A stretch of DNA of 64,000 nucleotides from CADCTB01 sp035494015 (GTDB lineage: Bacteria; Actinomycetota; Acidimicrobiia; Acidimicrobiales; AC-14). This document shows, one piece after another, positions 51,854 through 60,225 of this stretch; position 1 is the first letter of the stretch; the number at the start of each line of letters is the position of its first letter. The stretch lies in contig DATJHJ010000030.1 in NCBI GenBank assembly GCA_035494015.1, forward strand, positions 1-64,000. The letters are read 5' to 3'. The notes beneath the pieces were generated by a model that saw nothing but the letters and a program-made list of their open reading frames with translations, ran no database searches and had not been told where the DNA came from. A program made the position numbers and the translations under genes.

Positions 51854-52372
51854 TTGCGACGGTTCGGTTTCCAGCGGCCCGGCGTCATCACCGCGCTCGC
51901 CTCAGCGCTCATATTCTTCCCTCTCGCCGGCGCGGCGTGGGCGCCCAGCGGCCACAACTGGAACAGCCAGATGCCCTTCACGGGCACGATCCGCTCCAGC
52001 GTCGGCGGCGAGACCGTCGAGCTGAGCGGGCGGATGCACGTGGTGATCGACGTGAGCGGCACGGAGACCACCGGCTTCAACGTTGGCCTGCACGCAAACC
52101 TGGACGAGACCGCGGGCACGGGGGAGACGAGCGGCCAGCCCTACATCGGCGACGGCGCCGACCAAGCCAGCGTGCAGCTCGCACCCGGACCCCTGGCCGG
52201 CTCGGTGTCCTTTTCCCCCAGCTTCGTGCTCCATCCGCCGAGCCCGTGCCGAATTGGGCATCCGCCCGGCCCCTGCCATGCCACCAGCGCCCTTGGCGCT
52301 CATGTCACCGTGTCATTCAACACAGACGGCACGTCCGTCGTGGTCGCGCTCGACGATCCTGCGAGTACCTGA
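51854..52372 (+). CDS. Secreted protein of unknown function
   Basis: A 172-residue protein read from TTG at 51854, with AAGGAG just upstream. A signal peptide (PGVITALASALIFFPLAGAAWA) leads to a beta-rich domain (GHNWNSQMPFTGTIRSSVGG, GRMHVVIDVSG) and two nearby Cys (SPCRIGHPPGPCH) that may form a disulfide. No family is recognised. Other start choices upstream are weaker. Confidence 0.6.
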   Translation: MRRFGFQRPGVITALASALIFFPLAGAAWAPSGHNWNSQMPFTGTIRSSVGGETVELSGRMHVVIDVSGTETTGFNVGLHANLDETAGTGETSGQPYIGDGADQASVQLAPGPLAGSVSFSPSFVLHPPSPCRIGHPPGPCHATSALGAHVTVSFNTDGTSVVVALDDPAST

Positions 52373-52447
52373 GCGCGAGACACCTTGTCGGCGGACACCA
52401 ACGGGCTGTTCCACGACCACCGCAATGTCGTCGCGGGCTGCCTGCGG

Positions 52448-53791
52448 TCAGGGAGCGCGTGCGGCGTCTACCGGGAGAGGCCGGCGCGATGCCCGCCAGG
52501 CCCGCAGGAGATGGTCGGGGCGGGCCATCAGCTCAGGGCGCGCTTGGAGGTTGAGGACCCGGAGAAAGAGGCGGTGCGTCGCGACGTCACGCAGTGTCGC
52601 CTGGGTGTAGAGGTCATTGACGTGCTGGGTCAGCCACAAACCCCGCGGCCGGTCGCCGGTGACATGGCTCAGCCGGAAGTCGGCCGTCGTCGACAGCGTC
52701 CATACCGAATCGACCACGGAGCGCAACCGCCGGAAGTAGCCGGCGGCCGGCTCGAACGGCGTGGCGCCAGAGTCGAGGTATGCGCCGATCTGGGCCGCGT
52801 GAAGGGCGGCGGACGTCATCCCCTGGCCGTAGATCGGGTTGAACGAAGCGACCGCGTCCCCGGCGGCGAGGAAGCCGCCGGGGAGCCTCGTACAGCGGTC
52901 GTAGTCGCGCCGCACGCTGGCCGGGTACCGGAACGTGACGACGTCGGTGAGGGCGTCGTCGCGGGCGGCGAACCCCTGCAGCGGGACGGCGGGGTCCGTC
53001 GCGAGGCGGGACGAGAAGTCGGCGGGGTCCATCGTGGGACGGTCGTCGTGGTAGCCACCGACCGTCACGATCCACCGCGCCCCCTCGACGGCGAAGGCCG
53101 CCGACCCCCGGAACCCGTCGGCTCGCTCGACCACGGAGAGAATGCCTCGGGCGCCGCCGAGTCGGTCCCCGGGCTGACGGGGGAACAACCGCGTGGCATA
53201 ACCCAATTCGACGTTCACCGTCCGGCGGGGCGGCGCGTCGTACCCCAGCGCGCCCAGCCAGGCGTCGGCGCGACTGGTACGCCCGGAGCAGTCGACGACC
53301 AGGTCACCCTTGAGGTGCTCGCCAGCGGTCGTTTCGGACGGCGCCTCGAGTACAACGCCGTCGACCGTGCCGTCGGTGGCGGTGAGGCGGTCGACTCGAC
53401 CATGGACCATCGTGACCGCGCGGAGAGCGGTCAGCCGCCGGCGCAGGTGGGCCTCGAGAAAGGGCCGGGTGCAAGCGATGCCGTTCCCGATCCCCGCCGG
53501 AGGCTTCCGTTCACCCGCCACGTACCAGTGGAGATCGATGCCCGGGTCGGCGACCTCAGCGCCCTCAGCGGCGAGCTCCGCCATGATGCCCGGGAACAGT
53601 CGCTCCATCTCCTCCAGGCCCCGGGCGAGAAGCCCGTGTACGTGCCGTCCCTGCGGCACGCCCTTCCGTCCGGCGGGGGCGATGCCCAGCTCGTCCCGGT
53701 CGACGACCACCACCTCGTCGGCGTGGTCCGTGAGGACACGGGCGGCGAGGAGGCCGGCGACGCTCCCGCCGATCACCAGGGCGCGCTTCAC
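52448..53791 (-). CDS. FAD-dependent oxidoreductase
   Basis: A 447-residue flavoprotein with the Rossmann motif ALVIGGSVAGLLAARVLTDH at the N-terminus, then GRKGVPQGRHVHGLLARG, a DCSGRTSRAD motif and the second FAD motif FLAAGDAVASFNPIYGQGMT. The pattern is that of the geranylgeranyl-reductase/halogenase-related group (p-hydroxybenzoate hydroxylase fold). The substrate is not known. ATG at 53791; divergent from the broken lipoprotein gene. Confidence 0.84.
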   Translation of the reverse strand: MKRALVIGGSVAGLLAARVLTDHADEVVVVDRDELGIAPAGRKGVPQGRHVHGLLARGLEEMERLFPGIMAELAAEGAEVADPGIDLHWYVAGERKPPAGIGNGIACTRPFLEAHLRRRLTALRAVTMVHGRVDRLTATDGTVDGVVLEAPSETTAGEHLKGDLVVDCSGRTSRADAWLGALGYDAPPRRTVNVELGYATRLFPRQPGDRLGGARGILSVVERADGFRGSAAFAVEGARWIVTVGGYHDDRPTMDPADFSSRLATDPAVPLQGFAARDDALTDVVTFRYPASVRRDYDRCTRLPGGFLAAGDAVASFNPIYGQGMTSAALHAAQIGAYLDSGATPFEPAAGYFRRLRSVVDSVWTLSTTADFRLSHVTGDRPRGLWLTQHVNDLYTQATLRDVATHRLFLRVLNLQARPELMARPDHLLRAWRASRRPLPVDAARAP

Positions 53792-53844
53792 GTCCCAATG
53801 GCTACCAGAGGGAACGGGATCGCCAGGTTCGTCAGACTGGAGAC

Positions 53845-54410
53845 GTGCATTCTCCTCTCGTCCGCCGCGGGCTCGGCGCGGTGGTCATGACATTCGCCGT
53901 TGCGACCGCCTGCGGCAATCCGGAGTCGGCGGTACGGTCCGAGGGCCAAGCCCGCCCCACCACGATCGTGCCCACGTCCGGCACGCTGGGCGGAGGGCCG
54001 AGCACCGTCGTACCCGCCACGACCTCGACCACCGCTCCCGCCGGCGCGGTCGCGACATCGACGACAACCCCGGCGGCGGCAGTCGCGGCCGTGCGGGGCA
54101 CGGTGCTCTTTAGCCCGGTCTGCCCGGTCGAGCGCATACCACCCGATCCCCAGTGCGCCCCCCGTCCCGGCACGGCCGACATCCAGCCGACATCCAGCTC
54201 GTGCGCGCGGACACCACCATCGCCGCTCAACGCCGGGCCGGCCTGGACGGGCAGTTCAGCGCGGTTGTTGCCCCCGGCTCCTATACCGTCCGGGCCACAT
54301 TGCCGGCTCCGGGGCCGGGCACGGGGTGCCAGGTGGAGCCATCACAGGTGACGGTCGGCGCCCGCGCCGTCGCGCTCGTGGCCGTCCGCTGCGACACCGG
54401 CATCCGCTGA
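53845..54410 (+). pseudogene. Lipoprotein gene frameshifted by an 11-bp duplication
   Basis: The 5' part encodes a signal peptide with lipobox (VATAC), a Thr/Pro/Ala linker and VRGTVLFSPVCPVER. Reading then leaves frame at the second of two tandem GCCGACATCCA copies (54175-54196). Removing one copy restores a single frame into IQLVRADTTIAAQRRAGLDG and VVAPGSYTVRATL, ending at 54410: about 184 residues. The C-terminal part looks like a carboxypeptidase-regulatory-like beta sandwich. Confidence 0.75.
54175..54196 (+). repeat. 11-bp tandem duplication
   Basis: GCCGACATCCA is present twice in direct succession (54175-54185 and 54186-54196). Eleven is not a multiple of three, so the second copy shifts the reading frame of the lipoprotein gene. 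Confidence 0.9.
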
Positions 54411-54423
54411 GCCAGGCGGTTCC

Positions 54424-55986
54424 TCAGGTCCCGGGGATCGAGGCCGGCCCCGGTGCGGGGCGCTCGGGCAGTGTCATGGGCGGCCGGGGGGGCTGCGTGA
54501 AGTCGAAGGCGGCCGTGATGTCGCCGAGCTGCTTGGCGTCCTCGCGTACGTCGGGCCTGGGATCGGGCCGGCCGTCCGTCGCCGGGTCCAGCCGCTGGCC
54601 GCCCAGGAAGTCGTCCTCGATGAACTTGGCGTAGGCGTCGAAGCTGAGGGTCTGGTGATCGATGTAGCCCTTCTTGGCGTAAGGGCTGATCACGAGGCCG
54701 GGGACGCGTAGCCCGTAGCCGTTCTCGTCGACCTTGGGGGGGACGACGTGGTCGTAGAAGCCGCCCCAGTCGTCCCACGCCAGGAAGATGGCCGTCGAGC
54801 TCCAGTCCGGCCCGTTCATCACCGCGTTGACCAGGCTGGTCACATAGGCCTGACCCGCAGAAGTCGCGCCCGGCGGGTGCTCGCTGACCGCGCCCGACGG
54901 CACCACCCACGACACCGCCGGCAGCGCCCCCGCCTTGGCCTGGCTGTAGAAGTTCGCCACGGACTGGATGTCGGCCTCCTGGCCGTCCTGACGGACCGTG
55001 TCAAAGAAGGGCAGCGGGTTCCAGATGCCCGGCGTCTTGGCGTCCTGCTTGACCGGCGCGCAGCTGAGGGCGGCGTCGTTCTGGCAGTCGGGTTCCGTCC
55101 CGGTCACCACGTAGTACCCCCAGCTCACGTTGTTCTTGTGCAGGAGGTACGTCAGGTCGGTCCAGGGGTAGTCGGGCCCCTTCACCGGGGCAACCTGGTC
55201 GCCCTCCGCGTCGGTCCCAGACGGCGCCGTGGTCGAAGTCGTGGCGGCCGCCTTCCCCCCGGCCGGCGCCTTGGCCTTGGCCTTGGCCTTGGCCTTCGCT
55301 TTCGACGTGGCCGTGCCCGCGGCGACGTTCGGGTTGGCGGGATTCTGCAGCGCGTTGACGCAGCTCGACGGGTCACCGGCCTCCGAGCACAGCGCCGACC
55401 ACTCCGAAACCATGAAGAGGTGCTCGGGGAGGCTCCACGACGCGTTGGGCTCGAACATGTGGTCCTGAAGCACGAAGTTCTGGGCGTAGGCCCAGTAGTT
55501 CGGGATCTCGCGAGCGTCCTTCCACCCCATCACATCGGAGCCGTTGCCGTTGGCGCAGGCCGGGTTGTTCGGGTCGGCGCACCCCTTCGCCGCTTTGGTC
55601 ACCGACTCGACGAACCCGTCCATCTTGCCACCGTCCACGTCGGCGACCGCGTTGACCTCGCCGTGCGGGCCGCCGCCGTTGACGTCGGCATCGTCGTGGA
55701 ACGGCTTCCGGCACGGTCCGGCTGGAGCGGGCAGGCACACTGTGGGCTGGCCATCCTTCATGGGAATGCCGTCGGCACCCGGATAGGTGCCGAAGTACGT
55801 GTCGAAGGAGCGGTTCTCCTGCATGATGACGATGACGTGGCTGATCTTGTGGATGCCGCCTGAGGCCGCGACCGTACTGGCGGGGCCGGGGCCGGACGAC
55901 GGCGTTCCGGTCGGCGACGAACAGGCTGCGAGCAGGGCGGCGCCCGCGGCGATGGCCACCATCGAGGTCCGGGAGTGGCGGGTCAT
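54424..55986 (-). CDS. Phospholipase C / acid phosphatase family lipoprotein
   Basis: A 520-residue exported phosphoesterase. A lipoprotein signal (LLAACSS) precedes the catalytic start HVIVIMQENRSFDTYFGTYP. Other motifs are FEPNASWSLPEHLFMVSEWS, NNVSWGYYV and WDDWGGFYDHVVPP, where the late Asp/His complete the metal site. A low-complexity insert (SKAKAKAKAKAKAPAGGKAA) interrupts the domain. ATG at 55986 is preferred, with AAGGAG upstream; a longer open frame exists. Confidence 0.88.
   Translation of the reverse strand: MTRHSRTSMVAIAAGAALLAACSSPTGTPSSGPGPASTVAASGGIHKISHVIVIMQENRSFDTYFGTYPGADGIPMKDGQPTVCLPAPAGPCRKPFHDDADVNGGGPHGEVNAVADVDGGKMDGFVESVTKAAKGCADPNNPACANGNGSDVMGWKDAREIPNYWAYAQNFVLQDHMFEPNASWSLPEHLFMVSEWSALCSEAGDPSSCVNALQNPANPNVAAGTATSKAKAKAKAKAKAPAGGKAAATTSTTAPSGTDAEGDQVAPVKGPDYPWTDLTYLLHKNNVSWGYYVVTGTEPDCQNDAALSCAPVKQDAKTPGIWNPLPFFDTVRQDGQEADIQSVANFYSQAKAGALPAVSWVVPSGAVSEHPPGATSAGQAYVTSLVNAVMNGPDWSSTAIFLAWDDWGGFYDHVVPPKVDENGYGLRVPGLVISPYAKKGYIDHQTLSFDAYAKFIEDDFLGGQRLDPATDGRPDPRPDVREDAKQLGDITAAFDFTQPPRPPMTLPERPAPGPASIPGT
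55268..55305 (-). repeat. Hexanucleotide repeat encoding Lys-Ala
   Basis: Successive GCCTTG units (plus strand), slightly degenerate at the end, encode alternating Lys-Ala in the phospholipase. Such runs can change copy number by replication slippage without breaking the frame. Confidence 0.7.
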
Positions 55987-56113
55987 GGTGGGACGATCTC
56001 CTTCTGGTGTTGGGTCACGAAGGGGATCCCATGAAGCTTCTATGAGGAAGCGGCGGATGCACGTCACCCGCGCCCGGGCCGCCGTGAGCCCGACCGTCGG
56101 CTCACCGATGACG

Positions 56114-56422
56114 CTACGTGGCGACGACCTCGTAGACCGCGGCGTGGATGGAGAAGGCGCTCAGCCGGCCGGACGCCTCCTGGAAGCCCTGGCTCTGGGT
56201 GGCGGCCCGGAACGCGTCCGGGTTCTCCCAGCGGGTCACGTTCACGAACCGGAAGTCCGGCGCCGCCGATACCGCCTTGTGCAGCTTGGTGCTCATGAGA
56301 CCGGGCTGGTTCTTCATGAACGCCTGGGCCCGGTTCCACGAGTCGAGGAAGCGCTCCGAGTCCTCCGCCGAGACCTCGTACGCCACGATCGCCGTGACCG
56401 GCTTGTTCGTCAGCTCTTCCAC
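56114..56422 (-). CDS. Antibiotic-biosynthesis-monooxygenase-like (ABM) domain protein
   Basis: A 102-residue ferredoxin-like protein with AIVAYEVSAEDSERFLDSWN, QPGLMSTKLHKAV and FRFVNVTRWENPDAFRAATQ. ABM-domain proteins include monooxygenases and haem-degrading enzymes as well as many unknowns. GTG at 56422 is chosen since GGGGAGG is 6 nt upstream; the frame is open nine codons further. Confidence 0.8.
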   Translation of the reverse strand: MEELTNKPVTAIVAYEVSAEDSERFLDSWNRAQAFMKNQPGLMSTKLHKAVSAAPDFRFVNVTRWENPDAFRAATQSQGFQEASGRLSAFSIHAAVYEVVAT

Positions 56423-56516
56423 TGCAGGCCTCCCCGTCGTTGTCGCCACTGACCGTCGAACGGGCCCATCGTAGTAAGGGGTCGGGGTCAGCGGGGACCT
56501 GCTCTACCATCGGGCC

Positions 56517-57506
56517 ATGAGCGGTGGTGCGCCGATGGCCTGCGGGGCCGAGATCGTGTCCGACACCGTGCTCACCGCCGACCTGGTGTGCGAGGCGGGC
56601 CCCGCCCTGGTGATCGCCGCCGACGGGGTCACCGTGGATCTCGGCGGCCACACGGTCTCGTCCACCGGCGACTCCGGCGAACGGGGCCCCGGCATCCTGT
56701 TCCGCGGCGTGCGGGACTGCACGGTGCGCAACGGCACCATCGAGCGCTTCGACGCCGGGGTGGCCATCGAGGGCGGCGGCGCCAATGTGGTCGAGGGTCT
56801 CACCGTGCAGGACAATGTCGGTTCGACCGACGGCGATTTCGGCGACGGCATCGTCATCAACCGCTCGAGCGACAACCGGGTGCAGGGCAACGTCCTGCGC
56901 CGGAACGGCCCCTTCAGCGGCATCTCGCTCGGCCCCCAGGCCACGGGCAACCAGATCCTCGAGAACACGGTCGCCGACCACGACATGTCCCACGTCCCCT
57001 TCCCCGACGCCGGTCGCCAGACCATGGGCATCCGCATCGAGGGGCCGGCGGCGAACCACAACCGGGTCGAGGGCAACACCGTCACCGGCAGCGGCTGCGA
57101 CGGGATCGTCGTCCTCGCCACCTGCGACAACCCCGGTGACGAGCCCCCCTGCGTCGGCACCCCCCCGAACGAGCACAACGAGATCATCGCCAACGTCTCC
57201 AGCGGCAACGGTCGCAGCGGCCGGGGCTGCGGGATCCGCCTGTTCAGCATGCCCCTGCCCATGCCGCCGGTGCACAACGTCGTGCGCGACAACGTGGTCG
57301 ACGGCAACACGTCGTACGGCATCGCCCTCGACGGCCTCCCGCTTCGCGCCCCGGGCAACACCGCCATCGGCAACCGCGGTCGCAACAACGGCGAGTTCGA
57401 CGGCTCGGACGGCACGCTCATGCCCCCATGCGGGAAGAACGTGTGGGAGGACAACGACTTCGCGACGGTCAACCAGCCGGGCGTGGCCCGCCGCTCCGGC
57501 GGCTAG
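56517..57506 (+). CDS. Right-handed beta-helix repeat protein
   Basis: A 329-residue protein of the NosD/pectate-lyase-like fold. It has many short repeats with N-G-T/N-x-V ladders: CTVRNGTIERFDAGVAIEGG, NVVEGLTVQDNVGS, NRVQGNVLRRNG, NQILENTVADHD. It resembles carbohydrate-binding or -cleaving beta-helix proteins, but catalytic residues cannot be set. No signal peptide is seen. TACCAT is 6 nt before the ATG (leaderless). Confidence 0.78.
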   Translation: MSGGAPMACGAEIVSDTVLTADLVCEAGPALVIAADGVTVDLGGHTVSSTGDSGERGPGILFRGVRDCTVRNGTIERFDAGVAIEGGGANVVEGLTVQDNVGSTDGDFGDGIVINRSSDNRVQGNVLRRNGPFSGISLGPQATGNQILENTVADHDMSHVPFPDAGRQTMGIRIEGPAANHNRVEGNTVTGSGCDGIVVLATCDNPGDEPPCVGTPPNEHNEIIANVSSGNGRSGRGCGIRLFSMPLPMPPVHNVVRDNVVDGNTSYGIALDGLPLRAPGNTAIGNRGRNNGEFDGSDGTLMPPCGKNVWEDNDFATVNQPGVARRSGG

Positions 57507-57536
57507 CGTTCCGCGGGTCGACGAGAGGGGGCGGAC

Positions 57537-58031
57537 GTGTCCAATCCGGGGCAACCCACCATCGGTCCGGGGGCGAGTGGCGACGTGGTCCGGCGGGCCC
57601 AGCGGGCGTTGCGGCGGACGCCGAACCTGGGCTTGGTGGTCGACGGCGTGTTCGGCCCCCTCACGGAAACCGCGGTCAAGGAGTTCCAGGAGGGCGCCGG
57701 CTTGGCCGTCGACGGGATCGTCGGCCCGAACACCTGGGCCGCGCTGCCCAACGGGGGCGCCATGCCGGTGTTGAAGAAGGGCTCGACCGGCCTGGTCGTC
57801 GCCCGGCTCCAGAACGTGCTCACCAACGGCGCCCCCGGCCAGTGGGGGACCACACCCGGCCCCATCGACGAGGACTTCGGCCCGCTGACCGCCGCCGCAG
57901 TCGAGGCCTTCCAGAGCTGGGGCGGCGTGCCCGCGGACGGGGTGGTGGGCGACCTGACCTGGTCGGTGTCGCTCCACGCCCTGAGCGCCACCCTGGAGTC
58001 CGTCGTCGGGCTCGAGTTCGCCTCGAGCTGA
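57537..58031 (+). CDS. Protein with two peptidoglycan-binding domains
   Basis: A 164-residue protein with two PG_binding_1 units: VVRRAQRALRRTPNLGLVVD, FGPLTETAVKEFQEGAGLAV then DGIVGPNTW; and VVARLQNVLTNGAPGQWG, FGPLTAAAVEAFQSWGGVPA then DGVVGDLTW. The domain is three-helical and binds cell-wall polymers. No signal peptide is present, so export would need another route. GTG at 57537 after GAGAGGGGGC. Confidence 0.85.
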   Translation: MSNPGQPTIGPGASGDVVRRAQRALRRTPNLGLVVDGVFGPLTETAVKEFQEGAGLAVDGIVGPNTWAALPNGGAMPVLKKGSTGLVVARLQNVLTNGAPGQWGTTPGPIDEDFGPLTAAAVEAFQSWGGVPADGVVGDLTWSVSLHALSATLESVVGLEFASS

Positions 58032-58050
58032 GGCGGGCTACCGTCCGCCC

Positions 58051-58518
58051 GTGGCCCTTCCCGTCCCGCCCGGCGACGAGAAGGAGCTCCTGCTCGGCTG
58101 GCTGCAGTTCCTGCGCGAGTCCGTGCTGCGCAAGGCGGAGGGGCTCGACGAGGACCAGGCCCGGTGGCGGCCGGATGGCAAGCTCATCGCCATCGCCGGG
58201 ATCGTCAACCATCTGGCCCACGTCGAGTGGCGGTGGATCGACGGGACGCTTCGGGGCGAGCCGGTGTCCCGCAGCGAGGACGAGTTCACCGTCCCCCGGG
58301 ACCGCCCCTTCGCCGAGGTGGTCGACGCCTACCGCCGGCGGGCGGCGGCGACCGACGCCACGGTGCGGGGGGCGGACCTTGACGCGGCCTGCCACCATCC
58401 CGGCCATCCCGGCATCGACCTGCGGTGGGTCCTGCTCCACCTGATCGAGGAGACGGCCCGCCACGCCGGCCACGCCGACGCCACCCGGGAATTGCTCGAC
58501 GGTGTGACCGGGGTCTGA
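58051..58518 (+). CDS. DinB-family protein
   Basis: A 155-residue protein. Helices carry the DinB/DUF664 pattern GIVNHLAHVEWRW and HLIEETARHAGHAD with the usual three metal-ligand His. It is paralogous to 15610-16188. GTG start; TACCGT is 6 nt upstream, suggesting a leaderless mRNA. Followed immediately by a methyltransferase gene. Confidence 0.85.
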   Translation: MALPVPPGDEKELLLGWLQFLRESVLRKAEGLDEDQARWRPDGKLIAIAGIVNHLAHVEWRWIDGTLRGEPVSRSEDEFTVPRDRPFAEVVDAYRRRAAATDATVRGADLDAACHHPGHPGIDLRWVLLHLIEETARHAGHADATRELLDGVTGV

Positions 58519-59283
58519 TTGGTCCACGAGGTCGCCGCCGTCGGGTTCGGGCGCGAGGCGGCGGCCTACGAGCGCTCCCGGCCGTCCTACCCGCCTGCGG
58601 TCGTCGCCTGGCTGGTCGAGAACCTGCGGATCGGCCCCGGCGCGGTCGTGGTCGACCTGGCGGCGGGAACGGGCAAGCTCACCCGCCTGCTGGTCCCCGC
58701 GGGGGCGGCGATCGTCGCCGTCGAGCCGGTCGTGGGGATGAGCGAGGTGTTCCGGGAACTGCTGCCCGAGGTGCCGCTCGTCGCCGGCACCGCCGAGGCC
58801 CTGCCGGTCCGGTCGTCGTCGCTCGACGCGGTGTGCGTGGCCCAGGCCTTCCACTGGTTCAACGCCGATGCCGCCTTCGCCGAGCTGGCCCGGGCGCTGC
58901 GGCCGGGCGGCCGGGTGGGGATCGTGTGGAACGCCCGGGACCGCGCCGTCGATTGGGTCGACCGGGTGTGGGGCGTGATGGATCACGTCGAGCGTCGCGC
59001 CCCGTGGCGGGACCACGAGAACTGGCGGGAGTCGGCCCTGGGGGCGCGGCCGGGGTTCGGCCCCCTGCACAGCGCGACCTTCCGTCACGAGCAGCCCACC
59101 ACGCCGGAGGGCATCGTCGACCGGATACGGGGGGTGAGCCACGTGGCCGTCCTCCCGGCGGACGAGCGGGCCGAGGTGCTCGACGAGGTGCGCCGCATCC
59201 TGGCCGAGCACCCGGACACCAGCGGGCGCGACCAGCTGGCCGTCCCGTACCGGGTCGACTGCTTCTGGGCCGAGCGGCGCTGA
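58519..59283 (+). CDS. SAM-dependent methyltransferase
   Basis: A 254-residue class I methyltransferase: FGREAAAYERSRPSYPP at the start, SAM motif VVVDLAAGTGKLTRLL, acidic AVEPVVGMSEVFRELLPEV, and VCVAQAFHWFNADAAFAELA. This matches methyltransferase type-11 enzymes of unknown substrate. The TTG start directly follows the DinB stop. Confidence 0.82.
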   Translation: MVHEVAAVGFGREAAAYERSRPSYPPAVVAWLVENLRIGPGAVVVDLAAGTGKLTRLLVPAGAAIVAVEPVVGMSEVFRELLPEVPLVAGTAEALPVRSSSLDAVCVAQAFHWFNADAAFAELARALRPGGRVGIVWNARDRAVDWVDRVWGVMDHVERRAPWRDHENWRESALGARPGFGPLHSATFRHEQPTTPEGIVDRIRGVSHVAVLPADERAEVLDEVRRILAEHPDTSGRDQLAVPYRVDCFWAERR

Positions 59284-59288
59284 CGCAG

Positions 59289-59705
59289 GTGTACCTCGAC
59301 CCGTCCGACGAGAGCGCCCGGGCCCTGTTCCGGCGGGGCATCGACGGCCCGGTCACCATGCTCAACCTGCTGCGGTTCCGAGAATGGGCCGACTATTCCG
59401 AGTTCCCCGCGCTGGCCCCGGCCCAGCCGATCTCCGGCGCCGACGCCTACGACCGCTACGTTCGCCACACCCTCCCGTTCCTGGCGGCCCGCGGCGGCTC
59501 GGTGACCTTCTTCGGCGCCGGCGGCCCCTGGTTCGTGGGGCCCGGCGACGAGCGGTGGGACCTGGTCATGCTCATCCGCCAGGCCAGCGTGGCCGACTTC
59601 TTCGCCTTCGCCACCGACGAGGGCTACCTGGCCGGCATCGGCCACCGGACGGCGGCGCTGGAGGACTCCCGGCTCCTCCCGATCGTCGACCGTCCCCTGC
59701 CCTGA
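59289..59705 (+). CDS. DUF1330 domain protein
   Basis: A 138-residue ferredoxin-like protein: YLDPSDESARALFRRGIDGP, VTMLNLLRFREWADY, DAYDRYVRHTLPFLAARGGS. It resembles DUF1330 domains, which are dimeric alpha-beta barrels of unknown role. GTG at 59289; a CTG at 59280 that overlaps the upstream stop is another candidate. Confidence 0.72.
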   Translation: MYLDPSDESARALFRRGIDGPVTMLNLLRFREWADYSEFPALAPAQPISGADAYDRYVRHTLPFLAARGGSVTFFGAGGPWFVGPGDERWDLVMLIRQASVADFFAFATDEGYLAGIGHRTAALEDSRLLPIVDRPLP

Positions 59706-59720
59706 CCGGCCGGGCTGCGG

Positions 59721-60185
59721 TCAGTACTCGTTCTTGATGACGAAGTAGGAGCCGCGGATGGTCCCGGCCAACTTCGACTTCTGCCTGGCGAACTTGAACC
59801 GGGAGGCGAGCTCTTCGGGTATCTCCATCCCGTCCGAGAGCTTGAACCCGACCGCCCGCTTCTCGGGGCCGTCGACGGTGTACATCACGTTGATCGACAG
59901 GCCGCTCTCGTAGAAGACGTAGGCCATGCGGATGTTCTCGACCTGGAAGGCGGTGGCCTCCAGGGGCGGGGACGAGATGACGATGTCCCGTTCTTCCTTG
60001 AGGATCCGGTGCACCCACTCGATGGTGTCGGCGGCGTCGCTGGCCGGCTCCACCGTGAAGTCGTGGTCGTACTTGTTCTTGAAGTAGCGGGCCTCGTTGG
60101 CCCGGAGACCGGCGAGGGCGGCGGCGACCGGCGACGACTCCAGGCCGACGGTCGAGACGTTGTGAAAATCAACGGGGGAGGCCAC
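59721..60185 (-). CDS. Protein of unknown function
   Basis: A 154-residue alpha/beta protein: LRANEARYFKNKYDHDFTVE, TIEWVHRILKEERDIVIS, NIRMAYVFYESGLSINVMYT, and a basic C-terminus FKFARQKSKLAGTIRGSYFV. No signal or membrane segment and no family recognised. GTG at 60185 chosen; the frame runs further upstream. It lies alone, convergent with the DUF1330 gene. Confidence 0.6.
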   Translation of the reverse strand: MASPVDFHNVSTVGLESSPVAAALAGLRANEARYFKNKYDHDFTVEPASDAADTIEWVHRILKEERDIVISSPPLEATAFQVENIRMAYVFYESGLSINVMYTVDGPEKRAVGFKLSDGMEIPEELASRFKFARQKSKLAGTIRGSYFVIKNEY

Positions 60186-60225
60186 GCCGGTCCCGAGGTT
60201 ACTGGCTACTGCGGCGGTGACGCGA

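Noticed and set aside
51742..52554. 270-codon alternative frame over the secreted protein
   Set aside because: It is Arg/Pro/His-rich without structure, whereas the other frame has a ribosome site and a signal peptide.
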